Source of the DNA: JAEXOD01 sp963667875
GTDB taxonomy: Bacteria > Bacteroidota > Ignavibacteria > Ignavibacteriales > Melioribacteraceae
DNA length: 64,000 bases
Direction of reading: 5' to 3'
Assembly: GCA_963667875.2 (NCBI GenBank)
Contig: CAXXGC010000006.1
Span: 574,375-638,374 of the forward strand
In this document: one piece after another, positions 1-8,662 of the stretch
How the letters are laid out: each line of letters begins with the position of its first letter
Position numbering within the stretch: the first letter of the stretch is position 1
Notes under the pieces: model-generated
Seen by the model: the letters and a program-made list of their open reading frames with translations, nothing else
Told to the model about the DNA's origin: nothing
Databases searched by the model: none
Made by a program: the position numbers and the translations under genes

Positions 1-444
1 TTTATATTTATTAAACGAATAACAGCCTAAATATAATCCTTCGGTAAATGTTTGATGAAAATAAAATTCATCGGTAAAATACTTTTCAAATTTATTAAAA
101 TCAGGGATATAAATATATAAGTTTTTTACAGGCTCTTTTTCTAACCGAATAATTAAAGAAGACAAATAATCTCTAAAAAAATCATTATTAAATTTTTTAT
201 CAACTTTTACTTTTTTTAATAACGCCAAATACGGAGCATCCGTTTTGCCGCTTAATGTTAATTCCGATTCTTCATTTGAAAGAAATTTATCTTTTTGGAC
301 GGAATTAATTTTTTTTCTGTTTTTTTTCAAAAAATCAGCAATGGCTTTATTTAGATTCTCATCATCCATACAAAAATTTACAACAATTGATTTTTCATCA
401 AAAGTCTCAATTTTATCCAATGCCTTTACTGTTAATTTAAACAT
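1..444 (-). CDS. Leucyl aminopeptidase (M17), N-terminal part only, cut by window edge
   Basis: The minus strand is open from an ATG at 444 to the window edge (148 codons, no stop), so only the N-terminal part is present. The start follows a good ribosome site (GGGAG, 6 bases upstream) and overlaps the stop of nrnA by 8 bases, so the two are probably translationally coupled. The translation begins MFKLTVKALDKIETFDEKS and ends with EGLYLGCYSFNKYK, which resembles the end of the non-catalytic N-terminal domain of M17 leucyl aminopeptidases (consensus like EGl.LGsY.F.kyK). The metal-binding catalytic domain would lie outside the window, so catalysis cannot be judged here. The family removes N-terminal residues from peptides in the cytoplasm. 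The assignment rests on this one motif and the domain size. Confidence 0.7.
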   Translation of the reverse strand, partial: MFKLTVKALDKIETFDEKSIVVNFCMDDENLNKAIADFLKKNRKKINSVQKDKFLSNEESELTLSGKTDAPYLALLKKVKVDKKFNNDFFRDYLSSLIIRLEKEPVKNLYIYIPDFNKFEKYFTDEFYFHQTFTEGLYLGCYSFNKYK

Positions 445-1447
445 TTTTATCTCCCGATTGATATTTGCTTATAAACTCTTCTGCTTCTTTAATTAATACT
501 GATATATATTTTTCCAATTTCTCATTTATAAATCTGATTCCTGATGCATGGTAATGTCCTCCGCCGCCATATTTTTTTGCTAAAATATTAACTGGTACAT
601 TACCCCTTGATCTTAAACTAACTTTGAATCCATCAGATAATTCAAAAAATAAAATTCCCACCAAAACACCTGCTATTGATAAACAATAATTTACAAATCC
701 ATCAACTTCCGATTCGTCAACATTATTTTGTTTTATCATATCTTGTGTAATTACCATATAACTTACATTTTTTAATTCATTTAGATGTAATGTAGTTAAT
801 ACATCACCTAACAGCTTTAATTTACCATACCCCGAATTATCATAAATTTGTTCATGTATTTCACCCGGTATTACTCCCAAATCTAAAAAGTCAGCAATAA
901 TTCTATGTGTTTTAGCTGTTGTTCTTTCGTACCTGAATGAACCAGTATCTGTCATTATTGCGGCATATAATACATATGCAATTTTGTAATCCAATTTAAT
1001 GATTTTTGACTCATTAATAAAATTAAAAAGTATTTCCCCTGTTGCGCTGCTGTTTGTATCAATAACCATGTTTTCCGTAAAATTGTCAGGATATTCGTGA
1101 TGATCAATACAAATCATTGTTTTATTCGCATTTCGAATAATAGTTTCCAGACTTTTAGTTCGGCTTATATTGTTAAGATCTAACAACACTATTACTTCAC
1201 AATTTTTTATTATTTCATCATGTTTATCGGAATAATATTGTTCAATAATATTATTTTTATCTAAAAATAATATATTTTCAGGTGTAGCACTATGATTAAT
1301 TATTTTAACTTCTTTATTAAGACTCTTTAAAATATAATAAAAAGCCATTTCGCTTCCAATTGCATCAGCATCCGGATTTACATGGCACGTAAGCACAAAT
1401 TTTTGATTTTCTTTTATAAGTTCAGCTAATTCAATAAATGTTATCAT
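437..1447 (-). CDS. nrnA: DHH/DHHA1 phosphoesterase, NrnA-like oligoribonuclease / pAp phosphatase
   Basis: 336 residues, the usual NrnA length. Visible motifs: NPDAD at 24-28 (motif I), DLNN at 90-93 (motif II), DHH at 115-117 (motif III), TDTGSFRY at 166-173, and the DHHA1 glycine-rich substrate loop GGGGHYHASG at 294-303. All the metal-binding positions expected for the family are present. Known family members degrade 2-5 nt RNA oligomers and dephosphorylate 3'-phosphoadenosine 5'-phosphate; which activity dominates here cannot be read from sequence. Its stop overlaps the start of the downstream aminopeptidase by 8 bases, so they share a transcript. Upstream lies an 830-bp repeat-rich gap, which should hold the promoter. 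Confidence 0.9.
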   Translation of the reverse strand: MITFIELAELIKENQKFVLTCHVNPDADAIGSEMAFYYILKSLNKEVKIINHSATPENILFLDKNNIIEQYYSDKHDEIIKNCEVIVLLDLNNISRTKSLETIIRNANKTMICIDHHEYPDNFTENMVIDTNSSATGEILFNFINESKIIKLDYKIAYVLYAAIMTDTGSFRYERTTAKTHRIIADFLDLGVIPGEIHEQIYDNSGYGKLKLLGDVLTTLHLNELKNVSYMVITQDMIKQNNVDESEVDGFVNYCLSIAGVLVGILFFELSDGFKVSLRSRGNVPVNILAKKYGGGGHYHASGIRFINEKLEKYISVLIKEAEEFISKYQSGDKNV

Positions 1448-2275
1448 TTTTACTCAGTAAACTTTTTTTAAAGGGGCTAAAGCCCGTTTTGTTTTGTATA
1501 ACCACGTCATTTATGGCGTGGATTAAAATCACAATAGCTTTGGGTTTTAATCCAAGTTCTTAAAACTATATATCTTAAAATATTTCTCTCATTTCTATGA
1601 AAAACTTTTTACTTTATAATGTTTTTTTGGCTCTCTTACCAGAAAAGCAAATCAACATTATTTTTCTTGGGCTAAAGCCCGCGTTGTTTTTTGCCATGTC
1701 CACGCCATAAAGAGATTGTGTTAAAATTGGGGAATGGCACGTTTTCTGTTAATTTTCATTATCGTTCACTATTATTATGCTTGGGTTAAAACCCAATATT
1801 TTCTTTTTCCAGATCCCCAGCTTAAAAGCTGGGGTTATTTAATAACCTTCTAACTTATTGTAACAACTTTAGTTATAGCTTTACTATTCCCATACAAGCA
1901 CTTCGGAGAAATGCCATGTTTGTAATAACGCGCACCCCACCAACCACCAGCACGGCAGAGACGTGCCACCTTTGGATATATTATCCCCAATTTTCACACA
2001 ACCTGTAAATGGCGTGGTTATTTAATATTTATTATGTAATCCATCCAAAATTTCACTTTTTAATGTTCGAATGCTATTCTTTCAACAAACAAAAACTTTA
2101 TATTTTGTCTTGCTGTTTATAATCCCAAAGGGGTGAAATGATTTTAGCAAATTAATTAACAACCATAAAAGAACCCCTAAAGGGTGAAATATTTGAGACA
2201 TAATAATAAAAACAATACCCCTGCTAACAAAAGACAGGGGTACAATAAGTTGTTTTATAACTTTTCAAAAAAATA
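1448..2275. repeat. 828-bp gene-free gap holding REP-like palindromic modules
   Basis: No ORF of note. Short palindromes dominate: GGGCTAAAGCCC at 1474-1485 and again at 1669-1680; CCACGTCATTTATGGCGTGG (near-perfect) at 1502-1521, with a matching half TGGCGTGG near 2008; TTGGGTTAAAACCCAA at 1781-1796; CCCCAGCTTAAAAGCTGGGG at 1815-1834. Two short modules of the type CCC(C)(T)AAAGGGGTGAAAT occur near 2125 and 2174. A stretch around 1900-1980 is much richer in G+C than its surroundings and contains a small hairpin (GCACGGCAGAGACGTGC). This is the structure expected of non-autonomous REP-like sequences moved by IS200/RAYT-type transposases, but no transposase is in the window. Confidence 0.6.
2208..2241 (-). 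terminator. Probable intrinsic terminator of the korAB transcript
   Basis: Read on the minus strand, 35 bases after the korB stop, ACCCCTG (2241-2235) pairs with CAGGGGT (2223-2217) around an 11-base loop, followed by ATTGTTTTTA. The stem and T-rich tail fit a rho-independent terminator, although the loop is long. Confidence 0.55.
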
Positions 2276-3313
2276 TTAACTAACTTTCCAAGTACTTGTA
2301 CCATAAAGTAATTTTTTCAAATCGCCTTTACCTTTTTTAGCGGTAACTGTTTCAATTTGCTCAGCCACATCGCCATCGTAAGTAGGTTTAAGTATTTGAC
2401 GATAAATACCAATAGGAGTTGGCATTCCGGCATGATCCGTTAGATGTGCTAAAATAAACGCACGTATCGGATTTGGATCAAATTCATCATGTACTAAAGC
2501 ATCATTAATTGAATTATTAGTATCGTTTAGATCGATGATTACCGGAGAAAAACCGTCAAGTTTAATTGCTTTATCTTTATTTTTACCAAATACCATTGGC
2601 TGATTGTGCTCAAGAGTTAAAACAGTATCCAGTTTAGTTTCTTTATTAGTTAAATTCTCAAATGTACCATCGTTAAAAATAACACAATTTTGATATATTT
2701 CAATAAATGCCATTCCCTTATGTTGGGCAGCTCTTTTTATCATTTCCTGCATATGTTTTAGATCTCTATCCAAAGTTTTAGCAACAAAAGTTGCTTCCGA
2801 ACCAAGAGCTAAAGAAGCAGGGTTAAATGGATAATCAACAGCACCATAAGGACTTGTTTTAGTAACCTTCCCTTTTTCAGATGTTGGTGAATATTGACCT
2901 TTTGTTAATCCATATATCTGATTATTGAACATCAGAACTTTTAAGTCAACATTTTTTCGGCATGCATGAATAAAATGGTTACCGCCAATACTCATTAAAT
3001 CACCGTCACCGGTGGCAACCCATACAGAAAGTTCAGGACGGGCAACTTTTAATCCGGTTGCAATTGCAGGAGCACGGCCATGGATTGTATGGAATCCGTA
3101 AGTTCCCATATAATATGGAAATCGGCTTGAGCAGCCTATTCCGGCAATCCAAACAATGTTTTCTTTTTTTACACCTATATCGGGAAAAGTTCTTTGAACT
3201 TGAGCCAAAACAGAATAATCGCCACATCCCGGACACCATCTAACATCAATACCTGATGAAAAATCTTTTGATGTAAGTTTTATTTCTTGCGGATCTATTA
3301 TATTATTTTCCAT
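2276..3313 (-). CDS. korB: 2-oxoacid (2-oxoglutarate-type):ferredoxin oxidoreductase, beta subunit
   Basis: Thiamine-diphosphate subunit that with KorA interconverts a 2-oxoacid plus CoA and an acyl-CoA plus CO2, using ferredoxin; cytoplasmic. From the chosen start (345 aa) it shows CPGC at 27-30, GIGCSSR at 58-64, and the TPP/Mg motif TGDGDLMSIGGNH at 101-113 followed by NNQIYGLTKGQ. A longer reading frame begins at 3355, but the ATG at 3313 is preceded by GGAGG and overlaps the korA stop by 11 bases, a typical coupled arrangement, so I prefer it. The 2-oxoglutarate specificity (rather than pyruvate or branched-chain) is inferred from the alpha+gamma fusion and overall type and is not proven by a residue. 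Confidence 0.88.
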   Translation of the reverse strand: MENNIIDPQEIKLTSKDFSSGIDVRWCPGCGDYSVLAQVQRTFPDIGVKKENIVWIAGIGCSSRFPYYMGTYGFHTIHGRAPAIATGLKVARPELSVWVATGDGDLMSIGGNHFIHACRKNVDLKVLMFNNQIYGLTKGQYSPTSEKGKVTKTSPYGAVDYPFNPASLALGSEATFVAKTLDRDLKHMQEMIKRAAQHKGMAFIEIYQNCVIFNDGTFENLTNKETKLDTVLTLEHNQPMVFGKNKDKAIKLDGFSPVIIDLNDTNNSINDALVHDEFDPNPIRAFILAHLTDHAGMPTPIGIYRQILKPTYDGDVAEQIETVTAKKGKGDLKKLLYGTSTWKVS

Positions 3314-5159
3314 TTTCGCCTCCAAGTATTTCTCTAATCTTATTTTGTATATCATGCGCTTTAAATGGCAATCCTTTCATAATATTAAGCTGTTTTACAT
3401 CGGCCAAATATTCACTTTTAAGTATAGTGGCTAGTTGTCCTAAGTTAATTTCGGGAACCAAAATATGTTTGTATTTCTTTAATATTTCTCCTAAATTTGC
3501 AGGGAAAGGATTTAGATATTTGATATTAATTTGTGCTGCTTTTTGACCTTCTTCTCTAACTCGTCTTACAGCTTCCGATATAGCACCAAAAGTACCACCC
3601 CATCCAACAACTAAAATATCGGCATCTTCATCACCAATAACTTCAAGCAAAGGAATATCTTTTGCAATTCCTTTAACTTTTTTAGCACGTAATTTGCACA
3701 TTAAGTCGTGATTATCAGTATCATAACTAACTGCACCGGTAATATTAGCTTTTTCAAGACCACCAATTCTATGTTCCAATCCGGGAGTACCTGGTATTGC
3801 CCAGGGGCGAGCTAAATTTTCGTCTCTTAAATATGGAGTAAATCCTTCAGCTTCTTTTCTATAACTTACTTTTATTGGTTTTAATTCGTCAATATCAGGT
3901 ATTTTCCAAGGTTCAGCACCATTAGCAATATATCCATCGGTAAGTAATAAAACCGGAGTCATATATTTTAATGCTATACGGCTGGCTTCAATTGCCATAT
4001 AAAAACAATCGCTTGGAGTGCTTGCAGCTAATACCGGAATAGGAGATTCACCGTTTCTTCCATACATGGCCTGTAATAAATCGGCTTGTTCAGTTTTTGT
4101 AGGCAACCCTGTACTTGGCCCGCCTCTTTGAACATCAACAATTACCAACGGCAATTCAGTCATAACAGCTAAACCCATTGCCTCAGTTTTTAAAGCTAAG
4201 CCGGGTCCGCTTGTTGTAGTAAGTGCTAATGAACCGCCAAAAGCAGCCCCAATTGCACTGGTTATACCGGCAATTTCATCTTCGGCTTGTACGGTTTTAA
4301 CGCCATAGTTTTTATATGTACTTAAATATTGCAATATTTCGGTTGCTGGGGTAATTGGATATGAACCTAAATATAATGGTAAATCAGCTAATAATGATGC
4401 TGCAACAAAGCCAACCGCAGTTGCTTCATTACCTGAAATATTTCTATAAACTCCTTTTGGTAATTGAGCCGATTTTACATCAAAACGAGTTGTAAACAAT
4501 TCAGTATGTTCACCATAATTATATCCCGACTTAAGCACTATTTCATTAGCCTCCTTAAGTTCAGGTTTTTTTGCAAATTTTTTCTCAATCCAATCTAACG
4601 TAGGTTTTATTTCACGGTTAAACATCCAATACATCAATCCAAGTGCAAAAAAGTTTTTGCATCGTACTATTTCTTTCATAGAAAGTTTAGTATCTTTTAA
4701 TGCATTTGATGTTAATGTGGTTATTGGAACAATATAAACATTGTAATTAGCCAATGAACCATCTTCCAATGGATTGGCTTTGTATTTTGCAGTTTGTAAA
4801 TTTTTGGAATCAAATGCGTCCAAATTTACAATAATTGTTGCTCCCTTTTTTAGGTCTTTTAAATTTACCTTTAAAGCAGCAGGATTCATAGCTACTAATA
4901 CATCAGGACTATCTCCCGGAGTATGACTAACCTTTGAACTAAAGTGTAATTGAAAACCGCTTACACCATAGGTTGTTCCGGCGGGTGCCCGTATTTCAGC
5001 CGGATAATCGGGTAATGTACTCAAATCGTTTCCAAACAAAGCCGTAGTATCGCTAAACTGAGATCCAGTCAACTGCATCCCATCACCGGAATCTCCGGCA
5101 AATCTAACAGTTACTTCTGTTAACTCAAATATTTCTTTCTCTTGTGACATTTTACTCAA
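3303..5159 (-). CDS. korA: 2-oxoacid:ferredoxin oxidoreductase, fused gamma-alpha subunit
   Basis: 618 residues. The N-terminal ~190 residues are the gamma (CoA-handling) domain, opening with VRFAGDSGDGMQLTGSQF around 18-37. The remainder is the alpha (pyrimidine-binding and domain II) part, with GSYPITPATEILQYL, VQAEDEIAGITSAIGAAFGG and the GPGLALKTEAMGLA / VQRGGPSTGLPTKTEQADL loops. The gamma-alpha fusion with a separate beta (korB, overlapping 11 bases downstream) is the two-subunit form seen for 2-oxoglutarate:ferredoxin oxidoreductases. It would supply reduced ferredoxin or feed a reductive or partial TCA cycle. The preceding gene is 69 bases upstream on the same strand, so read-through from nadE-dsbD is possible. 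Confidence 0.88.
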   Translation of the reverse strand: MSKMSQEKEIFELTEVTVRFAGDSGDGMQLTGSQFSDTTALFGNDLSTLPDYPAEIRAPAGTTYGVSGFQLHFSSKVSHTPGDSPDVLVAMNPAALKVNLKDLKKGATIIVNLDAFDSKNLQTAKYKANPLEDGSLANYNVYIVPITTLTSNALKDTKLSMKEIVRCKNFFALGLMYWMFNREIKPTLDWIEKKFAKKPELKEANEIVLKSGYNYGEHTELFTTRFDVKSAQLPKGVYRNISGNEATAVGFVAASLLADLPLYLGSYPITPATEILQYLSTYKNYGVKTVQAEDEIAGITSAIGAAFGGSLALTTTSGPGLALKTEAMGLAVMTELPLVIVDVQRGGPSTGLPTKTEQADLLQAMYGRNGESPIPVLAASTPSDCFYMAIEASRIALKYMTPVLLLTDGYIANGAEPWKIPDIDELKPIKVSYRKEAEGFTPYLRDENLARPWAIPGTPGLEHRIGGLEKANITGAVSYDTDNHDLMCKLRAKKVKGIAKDIPLLEVIGDEDADILVVGWGGTFGAISEAVRRVREEGQKAAQINIKYLNPFPANLGEILKKYKHILVPEINLGQLATILKSEYLADVKQLNIMKGLPFKAHDIQNKIREILGGENGK

Positions 5160-5228
5160 CTCATTTTTTTGAATTTGTTAGTGTATGCAAAAATAATAAA
5201 AAATTATTATTAAACAATCTTTATAAAT

Positions 5229-6998
5229 TTATTTTGCTTTCTTCATATAATCTAAAAATTCTTGTGCATTTACAAAACCTGTAAGCCTTTTTACCTCATT
5301 TCCCTTATTATCTATTATTAATACGGTAGGCATACCTAATATATTAAACTTTTTACGCAATTTTTCATTCTTTTCCGAAAGTGTTTGTGTCATATCAACT
5401 TTATAAAAAGTAAATAAATTTGACTCTTTTATTATTTTAGGATCAGAAAAAGTTAATTTATCTAATTCTTTACAAGGAATACACCAGTCGGCATAAAAAT
5501 CTATTACCATTTTTTCGTTATTTGCAATTGACTGATCGTATGCTTCCAAACTGAATTTTTTCCATTCAGGTGAAACTTTTTGGCTTGGGATTAATAAATA
5601 AACTGCAAATGCTAAAACAACAAACGAAAAAACATATTTAAATAAATTAAATCCTTTTACATTTTTAGCAGAGTTATCAAAAAACAAAATATACCCGGCT
5701 GCAATTATCATAAATACCGGAAGGATATAAGTTTTTACCGGTTCCGGAATAATTGGCTGCAAAAAGTATATTGCCATTCCAACTAAAATAAAACCAAAAA
5801 TATGTTTAATTGCTTCCATCCATAAACCGGCACGCGGCAGACTTTTAATTTTACCCGAAAACAATGCTAAAATTAAATATGGAGTTCCAAGTCCAACTGC
5901 TAAAGTAAAAAACATTAAAAATCCATACCAAGGATCCCCTTTTGCACCAACTACAGTAACCAAACCTAACACAAAAGGACCAATACAAGGAGCGGCAACT
6001 ATACCCATGGTTAATCCCATAAAAAACGCTCCCCAGTAGCCGGATTGCGCTCCGCCTGCTTTCATAACTAAAGAGTCGGGTAATTTAAATTCGTATAACC
6101 CAAACATACTTAATGCTAAAGCAATTAATACAAGAGCAATTATTATTATTACAATAGGATTTTGTAATAAAGCTCCAAAAACTGCTCCGCTTAAAGATGT
6201 AACCACACCAACTATTGAGTATGTAAAAGCCATACCCAAAACATATAATAAACCAAGTACAAACAAACGTGATGTTTTGCCTTCACTTTGTCCGCCAAAA
6301 TAACCTATTGTAATTGGTATTAGCGGATAAACACATGGCGTTAAATTTAATGCAAGCCCGCCTAAAAAAACTATAATAAGGCTAATAAATAAACCGCTTG
6401 ATTCCAATTTTTGGGCTAAACTTTCTTCTTCTGCTGGTTTAACAACTTCTTCTTTATTGTTTTCGGTTGCGGTTGTTAGTTCTGCGGGAGTTTCATTTTT
6501 ATTTTCGGTAATTTGGGAAGCACCACTTACAACTGAAAAACTAACAACATTTTTAACAGTTGTTGGCGGCATACACGAAGCATTATTACATGCTTGATAA
6601 GTAAACTCGAAATTTAACTTATAATCCCCTATTTTGGTTTCTTCCGGAACTCGTACAGTACCTTTTACCGTTACCAATCCTTCATAAACAGAAACCGGTT
6701 TATCGGAAAAGCTGAATTTTATTTCTTTGGATTTAGGGAATTCAACATTATAAAATCTGAACATCCCGCCTTTAATAAGTTCAACTTTGGAAGCAATTAA
6801 ATACTCATCGTTGGGAGCATTTGAATTGATATGCCAGCCTTCACTAATTTTTAGATTAAATCTAATTTTTAATTCCATTCCTGGTTTTAACGAATCGAAC
6901 GATTGTGTGGTTTTAATTTCAACTAAATTTTCACCAAATTGAGCATTTATTGAAATAACGCCAAAAAACATCAATAAAATAAACATTTTACGTAACAT
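5229..6998 (-). CDS. DsbD-like thiol:disulfide interchange protein
   Basis: Moves electrons from cytoplasmic thioredoxin across the inner membrane to periplasmic thiol proteins. From the chosen start (589 aa): signal peptide ending near INAQ; a periplasmic N-terminal domain with the cysteine pair CNNASC; a hydrophobic eight-helix CcdA-type core with CVYPLIPITIGYFGG and APCIGPFVLG, which carry the two membrane cysteines; and a C-terminal thioredoxin domain with WCIPC. All three redox modules and all six expected cysteines are visible. The open frame extends to 7037, into nadE, but the ATG at 6998 has AAGGAAG just upstream and puts the signal peptide at the N terminus, so I chose it. It lies 23 bases after nadE on the same strand. 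Confidence 0.9.
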   Translation of the reverse strand: MLRKMFILLMFFGVISINAQFGENLVEIKTTQSFDSLKPGMELKIRFNLKISEGWHINSNAPNDEYLIASKVELIKGGMFRFYNVEFPKSKEIKFSFSDKPVSVYEGLVTVKGTVRVPEETKIGDYKLNFEFTYQACNNASCMPPTTVKNVVSFSVVSGASQITENKNETPAELTTATENNKEEVVKPAEEESLAQKLESSGLFISLIIVFLGGLALNLTPCVYPLIPITIGYFGGQSEGKTSRLFVLGLLYVLGMAFTYSIVGVVTSLSGAVFGALLQNPIVIIIIALVLIALALSMFGLYEFKLPDSLVMKAGGAQSGYWGAFFMGLTMGIVAAPCIGPFVLGLVTVVGAKGDPWYGFLMFFTLAVGLGTPYLILALFSGKIKSLPRAGLWMEAIKHIFGFILVGMAIYFLQPIIPEPVKTYILPVFMIIAAGYILFFDNSAKNVKGFNLFKYVFSFVVLAFAVYLLIPSQKVSPEWKKFSLEAYDQSIANNEKMVIDFYADWCIPCKELDKLTFSDPKIIKESNLFTFYKVDMTQTLSEKNEKLRKKFNILGMPTVLIIDNKGNEVKRLTGFVNAQEFLDYMKKAK

Positions 6999-7021
6999 AA
7001 AGCTTCCTTTTAACTTTTTTA

Positions 7022-8662
7022 TTAATTTCTTTTCCAACCATGAACAATTGGAAATCTTCTGCCGTATCCAAAAGCTTTTGTTGAAACTCTTAAAACCGGT
7101 GCAGCTTGTTTTCTTTTAAATTCATTTAAATCAACAAGACGTAATGTCTTTAAAACAATTTCTTTATGTCCAATAGTTTCAATTATCTGGTTACTTTCTT
7201 TATATTCTTCCAAATACATCTTTAATACAGTATCAAGCAAATCGTAAGGAGGTAAAGAATCCTGATCTGTTTGATTTGGTCTTAATTCAGCCGATGGGGC
7301 TTTTTCAATTATTTCAACCGGAATAATCTCTTCATCTTTATTAATATATTTTGCAATTTGATAAACTTGAGTTTTGTAAACGTCTCCTATTACTGCTAAA
7401 GCACCGCACATATCGCCATACATGGTTGCATAACCAACAGAAATTTCACTTTTGTTTCCCGTTGTGCATAATAAATAATTAAATTTGTTTGAAAGAGCCA
7501 TTAAATATAATCCGCGAGTACGCGATTGTATATTTTCTTCCGCAACATTTGGTTCAGTTCCTGCAAAAACAGGATCTAATACTTCCAATACTTTATCAAA
7601 TACCGGTTGAATGCTAAACGTATTAGATGAGATGTTTAATTTTTCAATAAGTTTCAAAGAATCATCAATACTGCCTTTGCTGCTATATTTAGACGGCATC
7701 ATTACAACGTGTACATTTTCTTTTCCAAGTGCTTTTACTGCAATATATGCAACAATTGCCGAATCAATTCCTCCGCTTAAACCAACCAATGCTTGTTTAA
7801 AACCGGTTTTAAAACTATATTCTTTAACTCCATAAATTAACGCATCCAATACTTCTTCTTCATAACAAGATTCAATTTCTTTTACAGGTTCATAAGTTAA
7901 ATCGGTATCAAATATAAAATAATCTTCAGCAAATCTTTTCCCTATTTCCTGTAAATTACCATCAGCACCAAAACACATACTTGCACCGTCAAAAATTAAA
8001 TCGGTTTGAGCACCGGCACAGCAAGTATAAATTAAAGGTAATTTATTAGTTTTTGTTAAAACGGAAAGCATTTTTCGTCTTTGTTCACGTTTACCGTAAG
8101 CATAAGGCGAAGCGGAAATATTAATTAATAACTCGGCACCTTTATCCACTAATCTTTGTACAGGATCAACCGAATAACGTCTTTTTTTCCAATAATCAGC
8201 ATCATTCCAAATATCTTCGCATATCGAAATGCCAAGTTTAACACCTCTAAATGGGAATACCGATACTTCTTTTGCCGATTCAAAATACCGTACTTCATCA
8301 AAAACATCGTAATTTGGCAATAAGGTCTTTTTTTGAACAAATTGTACTTTTCCATTAAAACATAATACAGCCGAATTATACAAGCCGCTTCCGACCGCAT
8401 CAAATTCTTCGGTAATAGTACCAAAAATTAAACCAACTTTGTTGGTTTCCTCAGCAACCAAGTTAGTAACTTCGGTTAATGATTTTCTAAACTCTTCTTT
8501 TTCAACTAAATCCTGCGGAGGATAACCACATAATGAAAGCTCAGGACAAATAACTAAATCAACACCGTCTTTTATTCCTTTATAATAACTTTCCAATATT
8601 CGTTTTTTATTCCATTCTAAATCGCCAATTATAGAATTTAACTGGCATACGGCAATTTTCAT
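7022..8662 (-). CDS. nadE: Glutamine-dependent NAD+ synthetase
   Basis: Last step of NAD biosynthesis: deamido-NAD + ATP + glutamine to NAD. 546 residues in two domains. The N-terminal nitrilase-type glutaminase has the Glu-Lys-Cys triad visible as CPELSLCGYPP (Glu41), KKTLLPNYDVFDE (Lys112) and GISICEDIW (Cys148). The C-terminal synthetase has the PP-loop SGGIDS at 296-301. Length and order are standard for the two-domain bacterial type. It is first in a same-strand run nadE - dsbD-like - korA - korB. The upstream gap (8663-9427) is repeat-rich. Confidence 0.95.
   Translation of the reverse strand: MKIAVCQLNSIIGDLEWNKKRILESYYKGIKDGVDLVICPELSLCGYPPQDLVEKEEFRKSLTEVTNLVAEETNKVGLIFGTITEEFDAVGSGLYNSAVLCFNGKVQFVQKKTLLPNYDVFDEVRYFESAKEVSVFPFRGVKLGISICEDIWNDADYWKKRRYSVDPVQRLVDKGAELLINISASPYAYGKREQRRKMLSVLTKTNKLPLIYTCCAGAQTDLIFDGASMCFGADGNLQEIGKRFAEDYFIFDTDLTYEPVKEIESCYEEEVLDALIYGVKEYSFKTGFKQALVGLSGGIDSAIVAYIAVKALGKENVHVVMMPSKYSSKGSIDDSLKLIEKLNISSNTFSIQPVFDKVLEVLDPVFAGTEPNVAEENIQSRTRGLYLMALSNKFNYLLCTTGNKSEISVGYATMYGDMCGALAVIGDVYKTQVYQIAKYINKDEEIIPVEIIEKAPSAELRPNQTDQDSLPPYDLLDTVLKMYLEEYKESNQIIETIGHKEIVLKTLRLVDLNEFKRKQAAPVLRVSTKAFGYGRRFPIVHGWKRN

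Noticed and set aside
245..496. Plus-strand ORF of 83 aa at the left edge
   Set aside because: It is antisense to the M17 aminopeptidase start, which has a good ribosome site and family sequence.
2276..3355. Longer korB start at 3355
   Set aside because: The ATG at 3313 has GGAGG and overlaps the korA stop by 11 bases; the extra 14 residues are not family-like.
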